From Ignavibacteria bacterium (GTDB lineage: Bacteria > Bacteroidota > Ignavibacteria > Tepidaquicellales > OLB5): a stretch of 44,804 nt of DNA. Below, piece after piece: positions 1 to 8,759 of the stretch. The position numbers and the translations under genes were made by a program. Location of the stretch: positions 1-44,804 of the forward strand of contig JANWKI010000080.1 of the NCBI GenBank assembly GCA_025451455.1, in the 5' to 3' direction. The notes under the pieces are model-generated. The model was given only the letters and a program-made list of their open reading frames with translations. It searched no databases and was not told the origin of the DNA. Each line of letters begins with the position of its first letter. Position 1 is the stretch's first letter.

Positions 1-444
1 CTTGTTTCCGAAATGCCGGATACGGGGATCGGGGTTGATGTAATTGTCGGCTTCCCCCAGGAAACTGATGAGAGCTTTGAAAACACGCTCAGTTTTCTTG
101 ATTCATTGCCAGTCAGTTATCTTCATGTATTCTCTTATTCCGAAAGAAAAAATACACACGCCGTAACGCTTGCAGGCAGAGTTGATATTACCAAAAGGAA
201 ACAAAGAAGCAGGATACTGAGAGACCTTTCAAATAAAAAAAGGCTCGCCTTCCACCGGAAAAATACCGGGGCGGTTCATAATGTGCTGTTTGAAACAATC
301 CGGGAAGATGATCATATATACGGCTTCACTGAAAATTACATAAAAGTAAGAGTTCCTGCAAAGCAGGAGCTTGAGAACAGGATAGTCCCCTGCAGGATAA
401 CAGAAACAGATTCATACAGCTTTGCAGAAGGCGGAGAGGCCTGA
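1..444 (+). CDS. mtaB: MiaB/MtaB-family tRNA methylthiotransferase, C-terminal part (5' end outside window)
   Basis: Frame open to the window edge; GVDVIVGFPQETDESFENTLSFLDSLPVSYLHVFSYSERKNTHA is typical of the radical-SAM MtaB C-terminal half, followed by a TRAM-like tail. Confidence 0.8.
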   Translation, partial: LVSEMPDTGIGVDVIVGFPQETDESFENTLSFLDSLPVSYLHVFSYSERKNTHAVTLAGRVDITKRKQRSRILRDLSNKKRLAFHRKNTGAVHNVLFETIREDDHIYGFTENYIKVRVPAKQELENRIVPCRITETDSYSFAEGGEA

Positions 445-448
445 AGAT

Positions 449-958
449 ATGGATCTATATATAGTAAGGCACGGAGCGGCTGCAGAGCTTGACAGCGAAA
501 TTGCTGAAGACGCATTTAAGTATTTAACAATTCATGGCAGGAATCACTGTAAGATCGTTGCGCAAAGGTTAAAGGACCTGAAGGTAAAGTTCGATGTCAT
601 GATATCAAGTCCTTTGGTTAGGGCTGTTCAAACAGCAGAGGTATTTGCCTCAGTTCTGAAGTATGATGCTGTAATAAAAACTGCGATCGAGCTTATAGGC
701 GGCAATTCGTATAGCCGCTTCCTCCAGCTCCTGAAGCGGAATTCTCATCATGATACTATCGGGATCTTCGGTCATGCGCCCGATGTTAATTCATTTGCTT
801 TAAATCTTGTTAAAAATGATAATTGTAAAGATCTGCAGTTAAATTTTAAGAATGCAAGCGTTTGCAAGATCAATTATGACCCCGCTTCAGAAACAGGTAC
901 ATTCAAATGGTTCCTCAATTCCGAGAACATGAAGCTCACCGAGTATACACCAAAATAA
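449..958 (+). CDS. SixA-type phosphohistidine phosphatase / histidine phosphatase family protein
   Basis: MDLYIVRHGAA N-terminal RHG motif, SSPLVRAVQTAEV, GHAPDVN; ATG at 449 preferred over the upstream TTG at 422. Confidence 0.8.
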   Translation: MDLYIVRHGAAAELDSEIAEDAFKYLTIHGRNHCKIVAQRLKDLKVKFDVMISSPLVRAVQTAEVFASVLKYDAVIKTAIELIGGNSYSRFLQLLKRNSHHDTIGIFGHAPDVNSFALNLVKNDNCKDLQLNFKNASVCKINYDPASETGTFKWFLNSENMKLTEYTPK

Positions 959-980
959 ATTTCCGGAAAATTTGTTGCGC

Positions 981-1997
981 CTAAAAATCCGTAAAGGGTA
1001 CAGGTGTAAATGACATTACAAACATAACGAGAGCAAAGAGTCCCCATAATTTTCTAACCCCGCCGATAGGTTCCGGATCGTAGAACGGCGGATGATCGAT
1101 CCTTATAATAAAGAATATCAGCACTGCCCATACCAGCCAGTTCAATAAACCGTATTCAGCAAGAACGTTTATTCCGGCATAAGGCAGGAGCCCGAGAATT
1201 CCCAATCCTAAAATTATTCCGAAAAACGGCCGTGCGATAAATTTGCTTTTTCCTTTGAAGAGAGCGTATATTATGTGACCGCCGTCAAGCTGGCCGACAG
1301 GCAGGAGGTTTAATGCAGTAACAAATAACCCGAACCACCCGACACATAAAAACGGGTAATGGTACATCTCATTCATAGGCGGCAGGAAAACATTGGGGGA
1401 GCTTGTGAATATTTTTGCGAATATTACATAAAGCAGGTTCGGGCCGAATGAAAAACCGTTTGTTGGAACTCCTGTTGTAGAATATTCAGGGTGAATGCTG
1501 AAAATATGTTCGAACGGCGGCAAGTGGGTCATGCCAAATATTAACATACCTGCAGCAGCAATGAATCCCGCAACAGGCCCCGCAATACCGATATCAAAAA
1601 GCGCTTTGCGTGATTTAATTTGATCTTTTATCCTTATGACTGCTCCCATAGTGCCAAACGGATTAAGCACCATCGGGAAGGGAATATAAAATGGGAGGGT
1701 AACTTTCACTTTATGGATTTTCGCTGCGAAGTAATGCCCGAATTCATGAAAAGTCAAAAAAGTAAGTATAAGGATTGAATAAGTTATACCAAGTGTGAAG
1801 TTACTGATATCAAAGGGGTCACGGTTCAGCCATGCAGCCCCGGCCATAATGGTTGTAATAACTGTTAATCCAAAAAGAAGAATGTTCAGCCAGATTCCAA
1901 AACCTTTCTTTTTCTCTGGTTCCAGGGGGTTTGTAGTATAAGGTTCCTGATGTACTTCCTGATACTGTTCTTCCTTAAATTGCTCTATTTCTGACAA
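981..1997 (-). CDS. M50-family membrane metalloprotease (site-2 protease)
   Basis: HEFGHYFAA (HExxH) and LPVGQLDGGH motifs with multiple hydrophobic segments. Confidence 0.85.
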   Translation of the reverse strand: MSEIEQFKEEQYQEVHQEPYTTNPLEPEKKKGFGIWLNILLFGLTVITTIMAGAAWLNRDPFDISNFTLGITYSILILTFLTFHEFGHYFAAKIHKVKVTLPFYIPFPMVLNPFGTMGAVIRIKDQIKSRKALFDIGIAGPVAGFIAAAGMLIFGMTHLPPFEHIFSIHPEYSTTGVPTNGFSFGPNLLYVIFAKIFTSSPNVFLPPMNEMYHYPFLCVGWFGLFVTALNLLPVGQLDGGHIIYALFKGKSKFIARPFFGIILGLGILGLLPYAGINVLAEYGLLNWLVWAVLIFFIIRIDHPPFYDPEPIGGVRKLWGLFALVMFVMSFTPVPFTDF

Positions 1998-2093
1998 ATT
2001 ATACTATTAATTATTACAAAATTACACAGAGTTTCATTACTTAAAAGGAAATTACACCTGCATAGGTTCCATATTGCCATAATCATCCGTAGC

Positions 2094-2112
2094 GACCGCT
2101 CTCCGAGCGGTC
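2094..2112. repeat. Short palindrome gaccgct-ctccg-agcggtc (dispersed repeat-like)
   Basis: 7-bp perfect inverted repeat; related 'cgggcggtcatta' sequence recurs at ~11785-11805 and ~12045-12060. Confidence 0.6.
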
Positions 2113-2263
2113 ATTATAATAGATTTACGACCACACATTTATTACTCCAATTGTATGCAGTTCAAACAGAGATATTTTTATGAATTAAATTAGTCAAAAT
2201 TTTCATATAAATTTGTTAATTAACATTATTTAACCGGTAAATAAAACAATAACTTAACATTCA

Positions 2264-2680
2264 ATGAAAGAAAGATCACTTGCCATTTTAAAACCTGACT
2301 GCCTTGAAAAGAAAGTCCAGGGAAAGGTCATACAGCATATACTCGATGCAGGATTTGAAATAAAAGGAATGCGGCTGATGAAGCTGACGAAGGAGTCCGC
2401 GCAAAAATTCTACGCAGTTCATAAGGAAAGGCCGTTTTACGGTGACCTTGTTGCATATATGACATCAGGCCCGGTAATACCGATCTGCATGGAAAAAGGA
2501 AATGCGGTTATGGATTTCAGGAAACTCATCGGCGCAACGAATCCCGAGAATGCAGAAGAAGGAACGATCCGCAAAATGTACGCTGATTCGATCGAGCGGA
2601 ATATAGTTCACGGTTCGGATTCACCCGAAAATGCTAAAAATGAAATTGCGCATTTCTTCAATGAATCTGATTTAGTTTAG
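2264..2680 (+). CDS. ndk: Nucleoside diphosphate kinase
   Basis: ERSLAILKPDCLEKK..., GATNPENAEEGTIRKMYADSIERNIVHGSDSPENA canonical NDK active-site region. Confidence 0.95.
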   Translation: MKERSLAILKPDCLEKKVQGKVIQHILDAGFEIKGMRLMKLTKESAQKFYAVHKERPFYGDLVAYMTSGPVIPICMEKGNAVMDFRKLIGATNPENAEEGTIRKMYADSIERNIVHGSDSPENAKNEIAHFFNESDLV

Positions 2681-2732
2681 CAGCATTCAGATAGTAGAGT
2701 TCAGTTAGTATACTTAGATTTAGTATTTTTTA

Positions 2733-2831
2733 CACACCCCGTCCCGATTTTCACCGGACACCCCTCTCAAGAGGGGAATAAAATATCCATTCCCCTCTCG
2801 AGAGGGGAGGGAGCGAAGCGGAAGGGGTGTG
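2733..2831. repeat. ~99-bp MITE-like palindromic element with terminal CACACCCC/GGGGTGTG
   Basis: Outer inverted ends 2733-2740 and 2824-2831; internal cccctctcaagagggg and cccctctcgagagggg palindromes; related sequence at 10779-10830. Confidence 0.75.
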
Positions 2832-2916
2832 TTATCAAGCGGAAACTAAATACAGACAGGACATTTTCATCCATCCCCGAAAAGCAGAAAACCCCAGTAC
2901 GACATTTAATTAACTA

Positions 2917-2947
2917 TTGACAAAATGAACACTTTGCCTTATCTTTG
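2917..2947 (+). promoter_or_regulatory. Bacteroidota-type sigma-ABfr promoter for lrp-glnA
   Basis: TTG(2917-2919)-N20-TATCTTTG(2940-2947), matching TTTG/TTG-N19-21-TAnnTTTG upstream of the ORF at 3023. Confidence 0.65.
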
Positions 2948-3022
2948 CAGGTATAATATCATTACAACCTTATTAAATAAGTTTATTTAATAGTATTTCC
3001 TTAATAATTTAGGAATATTCAG

Positions 3023-3496
3023 ATGACATCTGCATTTGACGAAACAGATATTAAGATCCTTGAGCTTTTACAAACTGATGGAAGGATCAAGCGAAGCGAA
3101 ATAGCCGAGAAGATCGGGCTCTCGCTCCCCTCTGTCACCGACAGGATGAATAAGCTTGAAGCATCCGGAATAATTGAAGGCTATTTTACAAAGCTCGCAC
3201 ACAAATCCCTCGGCAAAGATATTACTGCATTCATATTTGTAACAAGCGATTCATCTTCTCATTATAAAGATTTTATTAACCATACCCTGAGTACAACCGA
3301 AATCTTTGAATGCCATTCAATAACCGGCGACGGTTCTCACATACTTAAGATACGGACAGAGAACACCTCGTCGCTGGAAAAACTGCTTGCAAAGATACAG
3401 TCATGGAAGGGCGTCCGTTCAACAAGAACATCAATAGTCCTTTCTTCACACAAAGAAAATTTTACCCTGGATCTGAAAAACTTAAAAAAACATTAA
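3023..3496 (+). CDS. Lrp/AsnC family transcriptional regulator
   Basis: DETDIKILELLQTDGRIKRSEIAEKIGLSLPSVTDRMNKLEASGII wHTH followed by a RAM-like domain. Confidence 0.9.
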   Translation: MTSAFDETDIKILELLQTDGRIKRSEIAEKIGLSLPSVTDRMNKLEASGIIEGYFTKLAHKSLGKDITAFIFVTSDSSSHYKDFINHTLSTTEIFECHSITGDGSHILKIRTENTSSLEKLLAKIQSWKGVRSTRTSIVLSSHKENFTLDLKNLKKH

Positions 3497-4884
3497 TGAA
3501 AAACTCCGCCATACAAATTCAAAATATCGAGAAGCTTATAAAAGAAAAGAAAATCGAGATAATCGACATTAAATGCATCGATCTTACAGGCAGGCTGCAT
3601 CACGTATCACTTCCGGTTTATAAGAATATTATTCCAGACATGATAAATGAGGGTGTTGGATTTGACGGCTCCAGCTATGGTTTCAGGAAAGTCGAAAAGA
3701 GCGATATGATACTTATCCCCGACCTTGAAACGGCATTCGTTGACCCGTTCAGGGAAACCGCCGCACTCAGCTTTTACGCAAATATCTTCCTTACCGATGA
3801 TAAAAGGACTCCGTTCTCGCAGGATGGCAGGCACCTTGCAAAAATGGCAGAAGCCCTGGTGAAAAAATATACGGGCAGTGACCTCTCCTGGTGGGGGCCT
3901 GAATTTGAGTTCTACATATTCTCAAAGGTAAAATACGATACGCGTACATCGGCTTCATTCTACGAAGTTGAGCACGCCGAGGAATTCTTCTCGAATGCAT
4001 ACCACGCTGTAAACCCGTTTGATGTATATGATGATTTCCGTGATAAGGCGTGCAAAACACTTAAAGATTTCGGCATAAGGGTGAAATACCATCACCACGA
4101 AACCGGCGAGCGCGGCCAGCAGGAAATTGAAACTTATTTTGAGCCGCTTCTTAAGACAGCAGATAATATTGTCACAGTAAAATATGCACTCTTTAATCTC
4201 GCTAAACAAAATGATATTTTCATAACATTCATGCCAAAGCCGATGTTCAAGCAGCCGGGCAGCGGGATGCATCTGCATACTTTCCTTACATCAAAGGGAA
4301 AGAACTCATTATACAAAAAGGGTGAGTATGGCAATATCAATCAAACAGGAAGATATTTCATCGGCGGCCTGCTGAAAAACGGCAGAGTGCTTTCTGCATT
4401 CACAAATCCAAGCACTAATTCATACAAGAGGCTTGTCCCAGGATTTGAAGCGCCGGTAGCATTGACGTACAGCAAGGGCAACCGGTCATCGGCTATCAGG
4501 ATACCATCTTATATTTCAAATCCGGAATTGACTAGATTTGAATACCGCCCGCCGGACTCAACAGCAAATCCATACCTTTGCCTTTCAGCAATTTTAATGG
4601 CAGGAATTGACGGCATCATAAACAAGATCGATCCGGTAAAAGAAGGCTTCGGTCCGTTTGACAAGAATATTGTAGACCATTCACACAGCGAGAAAGTTCA
4701 TTTCCTCCCGCGCAACCTGGAGGAATCGCTGGATGCATTGGAATCAGACAGCGAGTTCTTAAGGCGCGATAATGTTTTTTCCGGTGAGCTTATCAGCCAG
4801 TGGATAGAGAACAAGCACCGTGAGATCAATTCCATAAACACGATGCCTCACCCGTTTGAATATAAAATGTATTTTACATTATAA
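3496..4884 (+). CDS. Type-I glutamine synthetase paralogue lacking the adenylylation Tyr
   Basis: [62 protein letters not shown] at 3496 overlaps the lrp stop (TAATG). Confidence 0.9.
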   Translation: MKNSAIQIQNIEKLIKEKKIEIIDIKCIDLTGRLHHVSLPVYKNIIPDMINEGVGFDGSSYGFRKVEKSDMILIPDLETAFVDPFRETAALSFYANIFLTDDKRTPFSQDGRHLAKMAEALVKKYTGSDLSWWGPEFEFYIFSKVKYDTRTSASFYEVEHAEEFFSNAYHAVNPFDVYDDFRDKACKTLKDFGIRVKYHHHETGERGQQEIETYFEPLLKTADNIVTVKYALFNLAKQNDIFITFMPKPMFKQPGSGMHLHTFLTSKGKNSLYKKGEYGNINQTGRYFIGGLLKNGRVLSAFTNPSTNSYKRLVPGFEAPVALTYSKGNRSSAIRIPSYISNPELTRFEYRPPDSTANPYLCLSAILMAGIDGIINKIDPVKEGFGPFDKNIVDHSHSEKVHFLPRNLEESLDALESDSEFLRRDNVFSGELISQWIENKHREINSINTMPHPFEYKMYFTL

Positions 4885-4907
4885 AATAACACAGCTTCTC
4901 TATAGTT

Positions 4908-4926
4908 CCCTCCCTTTCGGGGAGGG
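4908..4926. repeat. Short inverted repeat ccctccc-tttcg-gggaggg between the two GS genes
   Basis: 7-bp stem directly visible; resembles the CT/AG-rich dispersed palindrome family. Confidence 0.5.
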
Positions 4927-4961
4927 TTATGGAGGGGTTAAAAAAAGGAGAAAGGAATTAA

Positions 4962-6389
4962 ATGGCAGCAAACTCCGCAGCAATCAAAAACGTACTTGCT
5001 ATGGTTAAAAAGTATGACGTCAAGATGATAGATTTTCGCTTTACAGATATGCCCGGCCAGTGGCAGCATTTCAGCATACCCGCTAAACTGCTCGATGAAG
5101 GGGTTTTCAAAGAGGGGCTTGGTTTCGACGGCTCTTCTATCAGGGGATGGAAATCCATTAACGAATCCGATATGCTTATCTTTCCTGACCCTGAAACGGC
5201 GAATATCGATCCGTTCATGAGCACAAAGAATCTATCCATGATTTGCGATATTGTTAGCCCCGCAACGAACGAGCCTTACAGCCGTGACCCGCGGTACATT
5301 GCCAAAAAAGCAGAAGAATACCTGCGCTCAACTAAAATTGCCGATACTATTTACTGCGGACCCGAAGCCGAATTCTTTATCTTAGACCATGTTGCCTATA
5401 ATGTGAATGAATACAGCAGCTGGTATAAGGTTGATTCCCGTGAAGCATATTGGAACACTGGCACCGAGCTTGAGGTAAATCTCGGCCACAAGATCCGGCA
5501 GAAGGAAGGTTACTTCCCTGTTCCGCCGGCTGACTCAACCAACGAGATCAGGAATGTAATGGTTCAGCATTTGATTGATGCGGGAATTGAAGTTGAGACA
5601 CAGCACCATGAAGTTGCAACAGGCGGACAGGCTGAAATTGATTACAAGTTCTGCCCGATGGTTGAATGCGCCGATAAGCTGATGATGTTCAAATACATCG
5701 TGAAAAATACTGCTCGGAGCTTTGGGAAAACAGCGACATTTATGCCCAAACCCATATTCGGCGATAACGGCAGCGGAATGCATACACACCAGAGCCTGTG
5801 GAAGGGCGGCAAGCCGCTTTTTGCAGGAAATGAATATGCAGGCCTTAGTAAAATCGCTTTATATTATATCGGCGGATTATTGAAACATGCGCCGTCACTT
5901 CTCGCATTTACGAATCCGACAACAAATTCATATAAACGGCTTGTACCCGGTTACGAAGCGCCGGTGAACCTTGCATATTCCAAAGCAAACAGGAGCGCAG
6001 CTATCAGGATACCAATGTACTCGAACAGCCCGAAAGCAAAGCGAGTCGAGTTCCGCTGCCCCGATGGCACATCGAATCCATACCTCGCATTTTCTGCAAT
6101 GCTTATGGCGGGAATTGACGGAATTAAGAATAAGATAGATCCGGGCAAAGCTATGGAAATGGATATTTATCATTTGAGCAGCAAGGAACTGAAGAATATT
6201 CCCCAGGCTCCCGATAACCTTGAGCATGCACTCAAAAATCTCGAAAACGATAATAAGTATCTGAAACAGGGCGGAGTATTTACCGATGACCTGATAGAAA
6301 CATGGATTAACTACAAAATGGAAAACGAGATAAAGCCAATGGCATTAAGGCCGCATCCGTATGAATTCCATTTGTATTATGAAGTGTAA
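4962..6389 (+). CDS. glnA: Glutamine synthetase, type I
   Basis: [93 protein letters not shown]. Confidence 0.95.
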   Translation: MAANSAAIKNVLAMVKKYDVKMIDFRFTDMPGQWQHFSIPAKLLDEGVFKEGLGFDGSSIRGWKSINESDMLIFPDPETANIDPFMSTKNLSMICDIVSPATNEPYSRDPRYIAKKAEEYLRSTKIADTIYCGPEAEFFILDHVAYNVNEYSSWYKVDSREAYWNTGTELEVNLGHKIRQKEGYFPVPPADSTNEIRNVMVQHLIDAGIEVETQHHEVATGGQAEIDYKFCPMVECADKLMMFKYIVKNTARSFGKTATFMPKPIFGDNGSGMHTHQSLWKGGKPLFAGNEYAGLSKIALYYIGGLLKHAPSLLAFTNPTTNSYKRLVPGYEAPVNLAYSKANRSAAIRIPMYSNSPKAKRVEFRCPDGTSNPYLAFSAMLMAGIDGIKNKIDPGKAMEMDIYHLSSKELKNIPQAPDNLEHALKNLENDNKYLKQGGVFTDDLIETWINYKMENEIKPMALRPHPYEFHLYYEV

Positions 6390-6458
6390 AAGGAAAAAAT
6401 AAAAAAGCAAAAATAAAAAAAGAAGCATAAAACAAGAGTAAAGGACTTTATTGTATAG

Positions 6459-6482
6459 AACAAGGGGGCATGCCCCCTTGTT
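6459..6482. repeat. 24-bp perfect palindrome aacaagggggcatgcccccttgtt (copy 1)
   Basis: Perfect self-complementarity; degenerate second copy at 8006-8030. Confidence 0.8.
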
Positions 6483-6503
6483 TCGTTTCCAAATCATTTA
6501 AAA

Positions 6504-6555
6504 ATGCAGAGTCCCTCCCTGCAGCAGGCAGGTCTTCGGGAGAAGGTCTCTGCAT
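6504..6555. repeat. Inverted repeat ATGCAGAG...CTCTGCAT with internal cctgcagcaggcagg core
   Basis: 8-bp outer arms 6504-6511/6548-6555; core shared with 12003-12021. Confidence 0.65.
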
Positions 6556-6567
6556 AAATTTTTATGT

Positions 6568-7065
6568 TTACGCGCCGGCAGGAGGAGCTGCAACATTCTT
6601 GCTTCTCTCGATCGATTGCAATACGAGGTAGTTTGTCCCGAACTTCGCAATATTATCAAGCTCTGTATCATACTGCTGGTAATGTCTTTCTTCATCTGCA
6701 ACAAGGGATTCAAACAGCTGCTTGGAAATTGCATCGGCATTTGCCGAGCATTCATTTGCCCATAAATTATAATCTCTTGCGCTTCCTTCTTCCATACTCC
6801 GCGCACGCTCCAGCATTCCTTTTACATCAGTAATGTACTGTGTTTTTTCGGCAGGTATCATTTCCACATCGCCTTTGAGGAACAGAATTCTCTCCGCAAG
6901 TTTTTCTACGTGCATCATTTCTTCAATTGCAGTACGTTTGAAAAGTCCCGCAAGAAGGTCATACCCCAGGTCATCAAGGTGAAAATGAAAATACATATAT
7001 TGGTGTACTGCGCTGAGCTCATCGGCTGCTGCTTTGTTCAGTAATTCTATACTTTTTTCATGCAT
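6568..7065 (-). CDS. Bacterioferritin / ferritin-like di-iron protein
   Basis: AAADELSAVHQYMYFHFHL... AIEEMMHVEKLAERILFLKG ... LVADEERHYQQYDTELDNI: ferritin-like helices with E, ExxH, ExxH ligands. Confidence 0.85.
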   Translation of the reverse strand: MHEKSIELLNKAAADELSAVHQYMYFHFHLDDLGYDLLAGLFKRTAIEEMMHVEKLAERILFLKGDVEMIPAEKTQYITDVKGMLERARSMEEGSARDYNLWANECSANADAISKQLFESLVADEERHYQQYDTELDNIAKFGTNYLVLQSIERSKNVAAPPAGA

Positions 7066-7217
7066 AATAGGTTTTGTTTAAATTGAAAGATCAACTTATT
7101 TATGTTCAAAATTACACAAAATCGGGGCTTTATACTATGATTTGGGTCAGTATTGAGGGAACATTCGGTCTTTCAGCAGAGTAAACAATCTATGAATCAA
7201 CATATATCAAATTTAAT

Positions 7218-7976
7218 ATGACACACGAAAATCTGTTCAAAATCCACATTCCAGAGCCATGCCATGAAGATTGGGGTAAAATGACTCCGAACGAAAAAGG
7301 GGCTTTCTGCAAGGTATGCTCCAAAACCGTTGTTGATTTTTCCAAAAAGAATGAAGCCGACATTCAGAAATTCCTGCTAGAGAATATGGATAAGAAGGTC
7401 TGCGGCAGATTCCGTACCGAACAGCTCGAAGGTGAAACGGCGGAGGTTCCAAGGCTTAAGCTGGAAATTGATGCACCGAAATTTTATTTTCCGGGATTTT
7501 TATTACCGGTTTTAACACCTTTCAGGGCAACAGCGCTTGCACTGATATTATTTGCTTCAGCGGCATTATCAGGATGCGGGAATTCAGGTTATGGAGGCGG
7601 TGAGTATAAAGAGTTACAGGGCGCTGTCGAAATAGTGGATTCAACCAGTAAACCAATTAATTACAATGGTGATACAAATTCAATGCCCCCGAATTTTAAT
7701 GAAAAGACAATGGGTGCAGTAAACTGGAACATGGTGAAGGATTCAACCTGTAAAATAAATAATTCGAATAATGATGACGATATGACTGTCGGGAAAATTG
7801 CTCCGATACAGCTTACTGATACCATCAAAACTGATACAACCGAAAGAATAATACAGGGCGAAATTCAGCAGAAAGATCCTGAACCGAAAATTAAAATGGG
7901 CATGTTGAAGCGAGTTGAACCTGAAGAGCATGATTACAAAAAAGGTGATGTAAAGATAGAAAGAAAAGAAGAGTAA
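7218..7976 (+). CDS. Membrane-anchored hypothetical protein with N-terminal CHxxW...FCxxCxKxVxDF...CGRF motif
   Basis: MTHENLFKIHIPEPCHEDWGKMTPNEKGAFCKVCSKTVVDFS...KKVCGRF, then a hydrophobic segment; N-terminal pattern is common in Bacteroidota. Confidence 0.7.
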   Translation: MTHENLFKIHIPEPCHEDWGKMTPNEKGAFCKVCSKTVVDFSKKNEADIQKFLLENMDKKVCGRFRTEQLEGETAEVPRLKLEIDAPKFYFPGFLLPVLTPFRATALALILFASAALSGCGNSGYGGGEYKELQGAVEIVDSTSKPINYNGDTNSMPPNFNEKTMGAVNWNMVKDSTCKINNSNNDDDMTVGKIAPIQLTDTIKTDTTERIIQGEIQQKDPEPKIKMGMLKRVEPEEHDYKKGDVKIERKEE

Positions 7977-8005
7977 TTTACACTAAAATTGTTTCAATTT
8001 TCGGG

Positions 8006-8030
8006 AACAGAGGGGCCTGCCCCCTTGTTT
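8006..8030. repeat. Degenerate second copy of the aacaagggggc/gcccccttgtt palindrome
   Basis: aacagaggggcctgcccccttgttt versus aacaagggggcatgcccccttgttt at 6459. Confidence 0.7.
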
Positions 8031-8101
8031 CATTAATATACGTTGCATAAAACCTCTAAAATAGATTGACTCCATTGAAAAATTATTATATTTTATTCCC
8101 G

Positions 8102-8731
8102 ATGAAATTCAGGATCATATTAACATTATTATTTCTTTTCGGTATATTTTTCAATGTACCCGGTACTTATTCCCAGGATAGAAAAAAACTTCCCATTCCC
8201 GGCCTCTACAATACGGGAGTTGATAATAATAAGTACCCCGTTGCAGATGGCGAAACTGATCCGCATTATTTCCTTTCAGCAAGTGCTGATGCAGGATTTC
8301 CCGGTCCCGATGTTAAGGTAGTTTATTCCGGAGCATTCCCTATCGGGCCATGGATTCAAAATGACAATGAATCAAAATGGATAGCTCCGAGGGCTGATGC
8401 AGGCGAATTTAACGCTCCGGGTGTTTATGTTTATACGCTGGTATTTTCCCTTGATGGATTCAAACCCGAAACAGCCGAAATACGGGGTTATTGGACAAGT
8501 GATAATAACGGCAGCGGCATTATGATTAACGGAAATAATACAAATAACTTCACTCTTTATAATGCCTTTGAAACGGGGTTATTTCCATTTGAGATAAAAG
8601 AAGGTGAAGGGTTTCGTGCAGGTATGAATTCGATTTCATTTATAGTCTATAACGGAGAGGCGCCAACAGGGCTGCGTGTGGTAATTTATGGCGAAGCTGA
8701 ACCGATTGATGTTGCCCTACTCATCCGATGA
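8102..8731 (+). CDS. Secreted hypothetical protein
   Basis: Signal peptide MKFRIILTLLFLFGIFFNVPGTYSQ; start moved to the ATG at 8102 before the signal sequence. Confidence 0.6.
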   Translation: MKFRIILTLLFLFGIFFNVPGTYSQDRKKLPIPGLYNTGVDNNKYPVADGETDPHYFLSASADAGFPGPDVKVVYSGAFPIGPWIQNDNESKWIAPRADAGEFNAPGVYVYTLVFSLDGFKPETAEIRGYWTSDNNGSGIMINGNNTNNFTLYNAFETGLFPFEIKEGEGFRAGMNSISFIVYNGEAPTGLRVVIYGEAEPIDVALLIR

Positions 8732-8749
8732 CTTGAAGTCATCGGATGA
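8721..8749. terminator. 14-bp perfect stem TCATCCGATGACTT-G-AAGTCATCGGATGA between convergent genes
   Basis: Perfect odd palindrome overlapping the stop codon of the 8102-8731 CDS; degenerate half-copy at 8757-8769 overlaps the stop of the minus-strand gene. Confidence 0.6.
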
Positions 8750-8759
8750 ATAATCTAAG

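Noticed and set aside
2733-2831. CRISPR-like array or intrinsic terminator
   Set aside because: Only two inverted halves with no regularly spaced direct repeats and no T-run; better explained as a MITE-like palindrome.
3403-3495. N-terminal extension of the first GS ORF
   Set aside because: Overlaps the lrp C-terminus; homology begins after the ATG at 3496, which forms the TAATG junction.
3607-4340. Several minus-strand ORFs inside the first glutamine synthetase
   Set aside because: Antisense to a well-conserved CDS, no start context or domain support.
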